Shown: positions 9,053 through 16,335 of the stretch, piece after piece
Position numbering within the stretch: the stretch's first letter is position 1
How the letters are laid out: each line of letters opens with the position of its first letter
NCBI GenBank assembly: GCA_018242215.1
Contig: JAFECG010000023.1
Span: forward strand, 124,001-188,000
DNA length: 64,000 bases
Direction: 5' to 3'
Origin: Pseudomonadota bacterium
Lineage (GTDB): Bacteria; Pseudomonadota; Alphaproteobacteria; Rhizobiales; Hyphomicrobiaceae
Translations under genes and position numbers: made by a program
Notes under the pieces: model-generated
Database searches by the model: none
What the model was told of the DNA's origin: nothing
The model's input: the letters and a program-made list of their open reading frames with translations, nothing else

Positions 9053-9634
9053 CTAAGCCGGAGCAGGAGCAGCCTGCTTCAGAGCCTTCTCGATCCACGA
9101 AATGACCTCGGACGACGTCGGCGACAGCCTGGTCGAAAATGATCTCATAAGCTGTCCGTTGCGGCCGACGAGATACTTGTGAAAATTCCAAGACGGAACA
9201 CCGCGCGGTCCCATCGCCTCGGCAGCCCACTTATAAAATGGGTGGGCCTCCGCTCCGACCACTGGCTGTTTCGTCGCGATCGGGAAGGTCACACCAAAAA
9301 CGCCTTGGCAGAACGACCAAATCTCGCCGTCGGGCGAAGGTTCCTGTTCACCAAAATCATTCGAGGGCACGGCAAGAACGATGAGGCCGGACCCTTCGTA
9401 GCGCTGCCAGAGCTCCTGAAGTCCCGCGTATTGCTTGGTGAAGCCGCAGAGTGAAGCGGAATTCACGACCAGAAGCGGGCGTCCACGCCACGTCGAGAGC
9501 TTCAGCGGTGCACCGTCGATACTCGTGAACTCGAAATCGTAAGCCGAGCCGCCGACGTCTTTCGTCGGCGCCACGCTCGGGGCCGCAGTTAACATCGACA
9601 AGAGATTGACGCTCGTGTTCCAAAATTTCCGCAA
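9053..9634 (-). CDS. Glutathione peroxidase family, cysteine type
   Basis: 193 residues of thioredoxin-like fold. The peroxidatic site reads NSASLCGFT (Cys63), so it uses cysteine rather than selenocysteine even though selA is nearby. Tryptophan of the catalytic set is present in WNFHKYL (about W149). The usual NQFG motif is NDFG here (Asp93 replaces the catalytic Gln), and an extra Cys109 could act as resolving cysteine, pointing to thioredoxin-dependent activity. The start is taken as TTG 9634 because GAGGG lies 7 bases upstream; ATG at 9595 is possible. It reduces peroxides or lipid hydroperoxides. Confidence 0.88.
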   Translation of the reverse strand: MRKFWNTSVNLLSMLTAAPSVAPTKDVGGSAYDFEFTSIDGAPLKLSTWRGRPLLVVNSASLCGFTKQYAGLQELWQRYEGSGLIVLAVPSNDFGEQEPSPDGEIWSFCQGVFGVTFPIATKQPVVGAEAHPFYKWAAEAMGPRGVPSWNFHKYLVGRNGQLMRSFSTRLSPTSSEVISWIEKALKQAAPAPA

Positions 9635-9668
9635 CGTTCACCCTCGCAGTTTCTCAATTCGGCAACCG

Positions 9669-9690
9669 GTATACTAATATCTCAGTATAC
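9669..9690. promoter_or_regulatory. Inverted repeat GTATACT-N8-AGTATAC
   Basis: Perfect 7-base arms around an AT-rich 8-base spacer. It lies in the divergent gap between the glutathione peroxidase gene (start at 9634, minus) and the secreted protein at 9817 (plus). The position suits an operator or promoter element for the peroxidase. The regulator is unknown. Confidence 0.4.
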
Positions 9691-9721
9691 GCCTTCAAGG
9701 CCGCGACCCACATGGCCGCCT

Positions 9722-9737
9722 TGTTCCGGCCGGAACA
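9722..9737. promoter_or_regulatory. Palindrome copy 1, TGTTCCGGCCGGAACA
   Basis: Perfect 16-base palindrome of form TGT-N10-ACA, followed by GG. It lies 80 bases before the ATG at 9817. It is the best copy of a motif found four times in 2.9 kb. Confidence 0.65.
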
Positions 9738-9816
9738 GGCGCTAAAGCCCGAAGCGGCTAATTTACCTCCATCGAATGACACGAGCGCAAACGCTCTATT
9801 CAAGGAGGAATTGGAC

Positions 9817-10089
9817 ATGAACAAGCTCAGCAGCATGATTTCAACGGCCACGGTTTTTGCTCTCGTCGCGGTGGCGCTCGGCAGCTCGGCCGCCAACGCG
9901 GGTGGCGGAGCCAAGGAAGTCTTTATCCAAGACTATCAGTTCGCGAAGCCGATGCGTGGCTATTCGGGGCATTCGGGCAACTACTATTGCGATTATCAGC
10001 GGCTTCCGAACCGCAAGTGCGTAACGAACGCCAACGGCTCGGAAAGCTGCCGGATCGTCGGCTGGACGCTTCGCGAGATGTGCCAATAA
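9817..10089 (+). CDS. Small secreted cysteine-containing protein
   Basis: 90 residues. The ATG at 9817 follows AAGGAGGA. A clear signal peptide (residues 1-27, ending SSAANA) precedes a mature domain of about 63 residues with four cysteines (YYCDY, RKCVT, ESCRI, EMCQ), spaced as for two disulfides. Family not recognised. Palindrome copy 1 is upstream and a strong bidirectional terminator at 10130 closes the unit, so it is monocistronic. It is probably periplasmic or exported. Longer readings beginning at 9712 are less likely because the ribosome site decides this start. Confidence 0.75.
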   Translation: MNKLSSMISTATVFALVAVALGSSAANAGGGAKEVFIQDYQFAKPMRGYSGHSGNYYCDYQRLPNRKCVTNANGSESCRIVGWTLREMCQ

Positions 10090-10129
10090 GGATTCCGATA
10101 CGACGTTCAGTAGAGCCTTCTCGATCTCG

Positions 10130-10171
10130 AAAATAAAAAGCTTCGGAGACCTCTCCGGAGCTTTTTATTTT
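10130..10171. terminator. Strong bidirectional intrinsic terminator
   Basis: AAAATAAAAAGCT-TCGGAG-ACCTC-TCCGGAG-CTTTTTATTTT: a GC hairpin flanked by an A-run on one side and a T-run on the other. It ends the unit of the secreted protein at 9817 and would stop minus-strand transcription as well. Confidence 0.88.
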
Positions 10172-10237
10172 GTTCGGGCTTTTTCGCCTTCGCATTCGTC
10201 AGCATTACGATCATCATTGTTCATCACTTTTCGAACC

Positions 10238-10253
10238 TGTTCCGGCCGAAACA
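10238..10253. promoter_or_regulatory. Palindrome copy 2, TGTTCCGGCCGAAACA
   Basis: Differs from copy 1 at one base. It ends 91 bases before the HlyD-like gene start at 10344 and is followed by GCG. Confidence 0.62.
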
Positions 10254-10343
10254 GCGAAGCCGGACTAAGATCCATTAGGTGCTTCGTGATGTCGGCGCGC
10301 GTGATCCGTGGCCGACGACTGCATCTTTAAGGAGGATAGCGAC

Positions 10344-11429
10344 ATGAGCACTGATGAAAATTATCGCCCGCGAAGGGGAAGCTTTCTGGTGAAGACATTT
10401 TTTCTGCTTGTTGCCGTCGGAATTGGCGCTTTCGGCGCGATCGCGATTTCGCACAGCGACCTGTTGGATACGAAGGCCGTCGGCAATGACGACGTAGCGA
10501 AGGCCGAAGACGCCGCGCCGGCAATCGACTGGGTAGCCGCAGCCCCCGGTCGCATCGAGCCGAAGTCGGGCTTCGTCCGCGTCGGCGCCCAGCTCGTCGG
10601 CCGCATCGCCGAAGTGAACGTGAAGCTCGACGACAAGGTCGAGGAAGGCGAGCTTCTCATTCGTCTCGATGACGAGGAGGCCCGCGCGCGGCTCCAGGCG
10701 GCCGAAACAGAGGCAGCTTCGCGCAAGCGCGAGCGCGACGCCCAGCCGCTCGACAAGGCACGAGACGAGCTGCGGACCGCAGAAGACAACGTTTATTCCG
10801 CCGAGCGCGCTGTAACCAACGCCCGTTTCGGCCTCGAATACGAGTTACAGGCGCGGCGTCAAGGCACAGGAAGCGCGGCGCGTGTCGCGGACGCGCGCAC
10901 CGAACTCGATAAGGCGAAGGCAAAGCTCCAGAAGGAGCGGAAAGCTTATGCGATTGCGCAGGCAAAGCCCGACGTTCCGGCACCGAACCGTCTTGAATCG
11001 GCGCTTCAGGCTGCGCGCTCGGACGTTGCCGTTGCCGAAGCTTTACTGGAAAAAACGCGCATTCGAGCACCGGTAGCCGGAACCATTTTGCAGCTTCCGG
11101 CGAAGGTCGGCGAGATGGTTTCTCCGTCACCGCAGCAGTCGCTGGTCGTTCTCGGCGATATGTCGGTTATGCGCCTCAAGGCAGAAGTCGATGAAATCGA
11201 CGTGTCGAAAATCAAGGTCGGCGGCAAAGTGACGGTCAAGAGCAACGCTTATCCGGGCAAGGAATTCGACGGTACCGTCGCCGAACTTGCCCCGTCGCTT
11301 ACGTCGCCGCAGTACTCTCTGCGCGGTGCGCGCCGCCCGACCGATGTCGAGGTTCTCGAGGTCACCGTTGATCTCAAGGGCAATCTCCCCCTCCTCCCGG
11401 GCATGAGAGCCGACGCTTTTTTCAAGTAA
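10344..11429 (+). CDS. HlyD/DevB-type membrane fusion protein
   Basis: 361 residues: N-terminal membrane anchor (about 14-34), a biotinyl-lipoyl-like segment (GRIAEVNVKLDDKVEEGELL), a long alpha-helical coiled-coil hairpin rich in Ala/Glu/Arg/Lys (about 105-220), the second half of the lipoyl motif (KTRIRAPVAGTILQLPAKVGE) and a beta-barrel C-terminus. This is the periplasmic adaptor of an ABC exporter whose likely permease and ATPase follow at 13324 and 14560. AAGGAGGA precedes the ATG at 10344 and decides the start. Palindrome copy 2 lies upstream. The substrate is unknown; DevBCA relatives export glycolipids. Confidence 0.85.
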   Translation: MSTDENYRPRRGSFLVKTFFLLVAVGIGAFGAIAISHSDLLDTKAVGNDDVAKAEDAAPAIDWVAAAPGRIEPKSGFVRVGAQLVGRIAEVNVKLDDKVEEGELLIRLDDEEARARLQAAETEAASRKRERDAQPLDKARDELRTAEDNVYSAERAVTNARFGLEYELQARRQGTGSAARVADARTELDKAKAKLQKERKAYAIAQAKPDVPAPNRLESALQAARSDVAVAEALLEKTRIRAPVAGTILQLPAKVGEMVSPSPQQSLVVLGDMSVMRLKAEVDEIDVSKIKVGGKVTVKSNAYPGKEFDGTVAELAPSLTSPQYSLRGARRPTDVEVLEVTVDLKGNLPLLPGMRADAFFK

Positions 11430-11510
11430 GGGGGAAGGATGATGGTCCCTCGGGAATTAGCCGGCGTGTGATGCTCGCCGTCGATTTCTGAGAGGATGGA
11501 AAAGACCAGT

Positions 11511-11541
11511 GGCGGCTCGCTTCCTCCTTAGTGAAGCCGCC
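11511..11541. terminator. Hairpin GGCGGC...GCCGCC after the HlyD-type gene
   Basis: Outer stem GGCGGC/GCCGCC and inner TTC/GAA enclose a CTCCTTAGT loop. There is no T-run, so it may be a Rho-dependent end or a processing structure rather than an intrinsic terminator. Confidence 0.35.
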
Positions 11542-11748
11542 GCCGGTCCCGAAGGCGGGAGAGGAACGTGTCGGTCGGGAATGCGGTTCCGGCCAACGCT
11601 CCTCCCCGCCGACCTGATTCCCGGGCTGTCCGCAAAAGGTGCGACGGCGGCTCGGCACGTCCCTTCTTAAAGCGCGCCAAAGGATCGAACCTCGGAATCA
11701 CCCCGAGGATGGCCAAGCCCTGATCTCGAAATCAAAGTCCGTACATCC

Positions 11749-11764
11749 TGTCTCGCCCGGAACA
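11749..11764. promoter_or_regulatory. Palindrome copy 3 (degenerate), TGTCTCGCCCGGAACA
   Basis: Matches copy 1 at 13 of 16 bases, keeps TGT-N10-ACA and an intact right half CCGGAACAG, and is followed by GCG like copy 2. It ends 66 bases before the ATG at 11830. Confidence 0.5.
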
Positions 11765-11829
11765 GCGGGGGTTTTCAGCTCTCTGCATGATGCCGTCATC
11801 GCAAAACGAGCCTTACGCAGGAGAGAACG

Positions 11830-12048
11830 ATGTACGGAGAGATCAAGAAGTTTCGGCGCGATCTCGGTGTCGGCGTCATCCACGCCGAGGACGGACGCAG
11901 CTACCGTTTCCAGGGCGAAGAGATCCGCAACCAGGTCGATGACCTCGAAGGAATCGAGGTTCATTTCGAGCTCGGCGGCCGCAAGGCGCGCGACATCATC
12001 GTGCTGGCGGGCTCGCCGTGGGCGGCCTTCGGCGGCATCGGCATCTGA
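11830..12048 (+). CDS. Small protein with a cold-shock-like OB-fold pattern
   Basis: 72 residues, start set by AGGAGAGAACG before the ATG. The order of hydrophobic and glycine positions (GEIKKF, DLGVGVIHAEDGRSYRF, LEGIEVHFEL, KARDIIVL) follows a cold-shock domain. However, the RNP1 and RNP2 aromatic residues that contact nucleic acid are largely missing (VGVIH and YRFQG). It may be a divergent RNA- or protein-binding module. It is 23 bases before the 12072 gene, so the two are probably co-transcribed. Function unknown. Confidence 0.72.
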   Translation: MYGEIKKFRRDLGVGVIHAEDGRSYRFQGEEIRNQVDDLEGIEVHFELGGRKARDIIVLAGSPWAAFGGIGI

Positions 12049-12071
12049 CCGGCGTTCAGGGAGACAGCGCG

Positions 12072-12488
12072 ATGACCGTTCCTTTCGATCCGGCCAATGT
12101 GCCGACCGTCAAGACATCCGAGTTCGATTTCGTAATTCAGCTTCTGATCGCGAGCAGTCAGGGCTTGGCGCTTCTCAGGGGTTTGGCCGAGGATGAGATC
12201 CGCGCCATCGAAGATCGGATCTGGGCGGAATTCGACGGGCCGGACCATGCGCGGCTCGCCGTAGCCCTGCGGTTCCGAGCGCTGCTTGGCGTTTTTGCAA
12301 GCCGGCGTCTCAAGGCGCTGTTTCTGGAACGCGGTCACCGGCTTCTGGCGGCGGTTACGCGCGAAGTCTCGGTATGCCCGTTGAACGTAAGGTTTGGCTT
12401 CAACGCACAGCGACTGCTGATGGCGCTCGACGCGGCGACGGGGCGGCCCGCATCCTATGACTCTGCACCTCTGCCACTCGCAGCGTGA
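12072..12488 (+). CDS. Hypothetical helical protein
   Basis: 138 residues, not recognised. AGGGAGA lies about 8 bases before the ATG. The sequence is mainly alpha-helical and Leu/Ala/Arg rich (SQGLALLRGLAEDEIRAIED, ARLAVALRFRALLGVFASRRLKALFLE). There is no signal peptide, so it is presumably cytoplasmic. It follows the cold-shock-like gene closely and precedes an AT-rich gap with palindrome copy 4. Confidence 0.65.
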   Translation: MTVPFDPANVPTVKTSEFDFVIQLLIASSQGLALLRGLAEDEIRAIEDRIWAEFDGPDHARLAVALRFRALLGVFASRRLKALFLERGHRLLAAVTREVSVCPLNVRFGFNAQRLLMALDAATGRPASYDSAPLPLAA

Positions 12489-12552
12489 GCTGATACCAGC
12501 ATAAGTATTTGAAATTATATGGTTTTATAAAAAATTCTATGGCGGTCACTGA

Positions 12553-12568
12553 TGTTCCAGCAGGAACA
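12553..12568. promoter_or_regulatory. Palindrome copy 4, TGTTCCAGCAGGAACA
   Basis: Perfect outer arms TGTTCC/GGAACA around AGCA, ending 92 bases before the ATG at 12660. An unusually AT-rich stretch (12498-12540) lies directly upstream, suitable for a promoter UP element or a bending region. Confidence 0.62.
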
Positions 12569-12659
12569 GCCATGGAGGCTTCCGCAAGGCATTCTCCTTT
12601 TCATGGCCGGTGGAAACCGGACCCCAGAAACAGAACAACGATCGCCGCTGGAGGCACCG

Positions 12660-13214
12660 ATGACCAAGACAACCTTTGCTCTCGCCGCTCTGATCGCCGC
12701 CTCGGCCTTGACGAGCGCTGCACATGCAGATGCCGTTCGCGTGGGTTTTGGCTTCCCCCTCGGGTCGTTCGTCGCACATTCGAACGAGAATTATAGCGCC
12801 AGAGATTTTCGCCGGTCCGAGCGCCCGCGGGTACCGCGCCGCGCTTATGAAGCCCAGGTTCCGGCCCGCAAGATCGTCAAAATCAGGCAGGCTCCGAAAG
12901 CGGACGTCGCCGAGACGACCGTCAAGGCGCCCGCGACTCCTGTCGTGACGACTGCAAAGCTCGAAGACAAGCTCGCCTCCGATCCGGCCACGACGACGGT
13001 GATTGAAAAAACGCCGGTCGCGAAGAGCGATGTCGCCGCTGTTTCGAACGAAGCCAAAGAAACAGTGAACGCCGATAACGCTGTGGCCGACGACAAGCCC
13101 GCCGTGGCGAAGGCCGATGCCGTAACGACGACCGCCACAGCGGAAACCAAACACGTCTGCCGTCGCTATTCGCCCGCCATCGCGCAGCTCATCGACGTGC
13201 CTTGTGACGAATAA
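12660..13214 (+). CDS. Secreted low-complexity protein with C-terminal Cys pair
   Basis: 184 residues. GGAGG lies 5 bases before the ATG. A signal peptide (about 1-23, ending TSAAHA) is followed by DAVRVGFGFPLGSFVAH, a basic stretch, and a long Ala/Thr/Lys/Val/Asp-rich region without large hydrophobics (about 75-165), probably disordered or wall-spanning. A short C-terminal motif CRRYSPAIAQLIDVPC could form one disulfide. Family not recognised. It comes first in the unit leading to the exporter permease and ATPase, 109 bases upstream. Confidence 0.72.
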   Translation: MTKTTFALAALIAASALTSAAHADAVRVGFGFPLGSFVAHSNENYSARDFRRSERPRVPRRAYEAQVPARKIVKIRQAPKADVAETTVKAPATPVVTTAKLEDKLASDPATTTVIEKTPVAKSDVAAVSNEAKETVNADNAVADDKPAVAKADAVTTTATAETKHVCRRYSPAIAQLIDVPCDE

Positions 13215-13323
13215 AGCCTAACGCGAATGCCGTAGGGTCCAGAATGATCTGTACCCTGTGAAACTTTCAGCCCGGACGCTATCGTCCAAAGTCCGACCAA
13301 TGCCTCAAGGAGGGGAACAGGTC

Positions 13324-14538
13324 ATGGAACTCGCAGCAACAGCGCCTGCACTCGTCAGCCAGCGGACGACCCCGTCGCGGCGGCCCCGCTCTGGCGGACA
13401 TCGGCTCCCGATGGTCGTCAAGCTCGCCTATCGCAACCTGTTCCATGACCGGCTGAGCTTCTTCGTGACGGTCGTCGGCATCCTTTTCTCGGTCGTTCTC
13501 GTTGCCGTCCAGTCGGGCATCTATCTCGGGTCGGCCAACAAGATCGCGACGATCATCGATGCAGCGCCCGCCGATCTCTGGGTCGTGCCGCTCGGAACGA
13601 AGAGCTACGATGACCCATCGTTCCTGTCAGGCCGAGAACGCTATATGGCGCTGTCGGCTCCAGGCGTGGCAGATTCGGAAGACATGGTCGTTTCGTTCGC
13701 GCGGTGGCGGAAGCCGCTTGGCGGCGAGACCACCGTTCTGCTCATCGGAACCTCCGGCGACAGTCCGAAGGCGCTGCCGCCGAACATCATCGAGGGTAGC
13801 CGCCCGGCGCTTGAAGCGCCGAATACCGTGGCGATCGACCGGAGTTATTTCAAGGACCTCGGTGTCGACAAGCTCGGCGACAATGCCGAACTCAACGGGA
13901 GCGCAGTCAAGCTCGTCGCGATCACCAAACGTGTGCGTTCGTTCACGACGCTGCCGTTCGTCTTCACGTCGATCGATGAAGCGCGGAAGCTTTCCGGTGC
14001 CAATCAGGACCAGGCAAGCTATCAGCGCGTTACGCTGCTTCCCAGCGCAGATATCGAAACCGTGCGCAAGGAAATCGAGACGAGGCTTCCCGACACCGAG
14101 GTTCTGACACAAGCTGAATTCCGTACGCGCAGCCAGGACTACTGGCTGAAGCAAACGGGTGCCGGTGCCGCGCTCGATGCCGGCAAGCTCCTAGGCCTGA
14201 TCGTCGGCATTGTCATCGTCGCCCAGACCCTCTATTCGAGCACGAAAGACCACATCAACGAGTTCGCCACCCTGCGCGCCCTTGGCGCAGGAGCGGGTTA
14301 TATCGTGAAGGTAATCCTCATTCAGGCCGTACTTTCGGGGCTTATCGGCTACGTGTTGGGAATGAGCCTAGCGCTCGTTGCCATTCACTTCGCACAGGAT
14401 ACAAAACTCACCATCATCATGACGGCGCCTCTCGCCGCACAGCTCTTCGCGATAACGATCGGCATGTGCATTTTCGCCGCCGTCAGCGCCATCATCAAGG
14501 TCGTTCGCATCGACCCGGCCGTCGTGTTCAGCCGCTAA
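13324..14538 (+). CDS. DevC-like ABC exporter permease (FtsX fold)
   Basis: 404 residues. A short cytoplasmic N-terminus and first transmembrane helix (LSFFVTVVGILFSVVLVAV) are followed by a large periplasmic domain (about 60-290) and three C-terminal helices of the FtsX/MacB permease type (LLGLIVGIVIVAQTLYSS, KVILIQAVLSGLIGYVLG, AAQLFAITIGMCIF). The ATG at 13324 was chosen because AGGAGG is 10 bases upstream; an in-frame GTG exists at 13258. It is the partner of the ATPase 21 bases downstream and probably of the HlyD-type adaptor at 10344. Such permeases work by mechanotransmission rather than as classical channels. Confidence 0.83.
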   Translation: MELAATAPALVSQRTTPSRRPRSGGHRLPMVVKLAYRNLFHDRLSFFVTVVGILFSVVLVAVQSGIYLGSANKIATIIDAAPADLWVVPLGTKSYDDPSFLSGRERYMALSAPGVADSEDMVVSFARWRKPLGGETTVLLIGTSGDSPKALPPNIIEGSRPALEAPNTVAIDRSYFKDLGVDKLGDNAELNGSAVKLVAITKRVRSFTTLPFVFTSIDEARKLSGANQDQASYQRVTLLPSADIETVRKEIETRLPDTEVLTQAEFRTRSQDYWLKQTGAGAALDAGKLLGLIVGIVIVAQTLYSSTKDHINEFATLRALGAGAGYIVKVILIQAVLSGLIGYVLGMSLALVAIHFAQDTKLTIIMTAPLAAQLFAITIGMCIFAAVSAIIKVVRIDPAVVFSR

Positions 14539-14559
14539 CCGAATTCCAGGGAGACTAAC

Positions 14560-15300
14560 ATGACCGAGCCGAGCAACAGCAAAGTCATCGTCGAAGCCGA
14601 AGGCATCGTGAAGGTGCTCGGCTCGGCGCCGAACGAGATCAAAGTCCTGAAGGGCATCGACCTGCAGCTTCACACCGGCGAGCTCACACTCATGATGGGC
14701 CCCTCGGGTTCCGGGAAAACGACGCTTCTCTCGATCCTCGGCTGCATCCTGTCGCCGACGCAAGGGAAGCTGACGATCTCTGGAATGAAAACGCAACGCA
14801 TGACCAAAGAGGAGCTTGCCAATCTTCGGCGCAAGCACGTCGGGTTCGTGTTTCAGTCCTATAACCTTGTCCCGACGTTGTCGGCTGTCGAGAACGTGAT
14901 GCTGGCGCTCGATCTCAGGGATCTCAGCGGCCCCAACGCGTACGACCAGGCAGCGGAGGCGCTCGAAGCGGTAGGACTCGGACATCGCATCAATGCCATG
15001 CCCTCCAAGATGTCGGGTGGCGAAAAGCAGCGTGTTTCGATAGCTCGGGCTCTTGCGGGCTCGCCGTCCGTCATCCTGGCGGACGAGCCGACGGCCGCCC
15101 TCGACGCCAAGAACGGCATGGCGGTCATGGAATTGCTTGCCCGGGTTGCGCAGGACACCCGGCGGGCGGTTTTGGCGGTCACACACGATCACCGAACCCT
15201 GCAGTACGCCGACCGCATCATCACGATCGACGACGGCCGGATCGCGGGCTCGGACCGCCCCAAGATCTCCGGAAACCCGGTCGAAGCGGCCGCGCACTGA
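14560..15300 (+). CDS. DevA/LolD-type ABC exporter ATPase
   Basis: 246 residues with complete ABC motifs: Walker A GPSGSGKTT (47-55), Q-loop VFQSYNLVPTLS, signature MSGGEKQRVS (151-160), Walker B VILADEPTAALD (171-182) and switch His209 in LAVTHDH. The sequence belongs to the MacB/LolD/DevA group that powers FtsX-type permeases. GGGAGAC precedes the ATG and 21 bases separate it from the permease. It energises the HlyD-linked exporter. Confidence 0.9.
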   Translation: MTEPSNSKVIVEAEGIVKVLGSAPNEIKVLKGIDLQLHTGELTLMMGPSGSGKTTLLSILGCILSPTQGKLTISGMKTQRMTKEELANLRRKHVGFVFQSYNLVPTLSAVENVMLALDLRDLSGPNAYDQAAEALEAVGLGHRINAMPSKMSGGEKQRVSIARALAGSPSVILADEPTAALDAKNGMAVMELLARVAQDTRRAVLAVTHDHRTLQYADRIITIDDGRIAGSDRPKISGNPVEAAAH

Positions 15301-15325
15301 GCCCTCGGGTTTTGATGTAATTACT

Positions 15326-15366
15326 GAGGATTGGGCGGTCCTAATCGACCGCCCGTCGCGATCCTC
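15326..15366. terminator. Two-part hairpin after the ABC ATPase
   Basis: Inner perfect stem GGGCGGTC-CTAATC-GACCGCCC (15333-15354) and outer arms GAGGAT/ATCCTC. It has no T-run. It could end the exporter transcript in a Rho-assisted way or form a leader structure before fabI. Confidence 0.45.
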
Positions 15367-15480
15367 GGGCCAATGGCCGCGCATCCTGTCCAACCGGGCA
15401 TCTGGACCGGGAGGGGCATTTGTGTAGGATGCGCCCGAACTCACCAATCCCAAATCGGAATAGTTAAGGAAATTGCGCCC

Positions 15481-16335
15481 ATGGCGGGGCCTCAAGCGAA
15501 CACGTCCATATCTCCCGGGTCCCTGATGGCCGGCAAGCGCGGGTTGATCATGGGCGTCGCGAACAACCGATCGATCGCCTGGGGCATCGCAAAGGCCTGC
15601 GCTGCGCAAGGGGCGGAGATTGCCCTGACCTATCAGGGAGATGCTCTTAAAAAGCGCGTCGAACCGCTGGCTGCCGAACTCGGCGCCAAGTCAGTCCTCT
15701 ACTGCGACGTGACCGATGCGGCATCGATGGACAACGTATTCGCGTCGCTTGCCAAATCCTGGGGAAATCTCGACTTCCTGGTGCATGCCATCGCCTTTGC
15801 CGACAAGAACGAGCTGGATGGCCGTTACGTCGACACGACGGAAAAGAACTTCACTCAGAGCCTGCTGATCTCCTGCTACTCCTTCACGGCGCTGGCCCAG
15901 CGCGCCGAGAAACTCATGACGAACGGCGGCTCGCTCGTGACGCTCAGCTATTACGGCGCGGAAAAGGTGATGCCCCACTACAACGTCATGGGTGTTGCCA
16001 AGGCCGCTCTCGAAGCGAGCGTGCGCTACCTCGCCTCCGACCTCGGCCGCAACGGGATCCGCGTCAATGCCATTTCAGCCGGCCCCATCAAGACGCTCGC
16101 AGCATCGGGCATCGCGGACTTTCGCTACATCCTGAAGTGGAACGAATACAATTCCGCTCTCAGGCGCAACGTGACGATCGACGACGTCGGCAATGCGGGC
16201 CTCTATCTCCTGTCCGATCTTTCACGCGGCGTGACGGGCGAAATCCACCACGTCGACAGCGGTTATCATGTCCAGGGCATGAAGAACGAAGACGCGCCGG
16301 ACATCTCCGTCGTCAAGAACAGCGAAGACGCTTGA
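15481..16335 (+). CDS. fabI: Enoyl-ACP reductase (NADH), FabI
   Basis: 284 residues, SDR fold, last step of each fatty-acid elongation cycle. It has the FabI-type nucleotide motif GLIMGVANNRSIAWGIA (about 21-37), and the catalytic residues Tyr157, Tyr167 and Lys174 in SYYGAEKVMPHYNVMGVAK, matching Tyr146/Tyr156/Lys163 of E. coli FabI. C-terminal GEIHHVDSGYH is typical. AAGGA precedes the ATG at 15481; an internal ATG at 15526 is a weaker choice. It overlaps the next gene by four bases. Confidence 0.93.
   Translation: MAGPQANTSISPGSLMAGKRGLIMGVANNRSIAWGIAKACAAQGAEIALTYQGDALKKRVEPLAAELGAKSVLYCDVTDAASMDNVFASLAKSWGNLDFLVHAIAFADKNELDGRYVDTTEKNFTQSLLISCYSFTALAQRAEKLMTNGGSLVTLSYYGAEKVMPHYNVMGVAKAALEASVRYLASDLGRNGIRVNAISAGPIKTLAASGIADFRYILKWNEYNSALRRNVTIDDVGNAGLYLLSDLSRGVTGEIHHVDSGYHVQGMKNEDAPDISVVKNSEDA

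Larger units (their letters stand above)
11430..11829 (+). other. 400-base gap with RNA-structure potential
   Basis: No convincing gene. It holds a hairpin at 11511-11541, a G/C-rich stretch with several complementary segments (11550-11640) and palindrome copy 3 at 11749-11764. The 11639 reading frame that enters the next gene in another frame looks like a shadow. It probably contains the end of the HlyD-type transcript and the promoter of the 11830 gene. Confidence 0.5.

Noticed and set aside
10254-10343. Possible sigma-54 promoter TGGCCGACGACTGCA after palindrome copy 2
   Set aside because: The GG-GC spacing is 9 instead of 10 and the other three units have no matching element.
11639-12196. 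185-codon plus-strand frame overlapping the 11830 and 12072 genes
   Set aside because: Those two genes have good ribosome sites and sensible proteins; this frame is Arg/Ser-rich and out of frame.
14368-15609. 413-codon minus-strand frame
   Set aside because: Entirely opposite the ABC ATPase, whose motifs are complete; high-GC antisense shadow.
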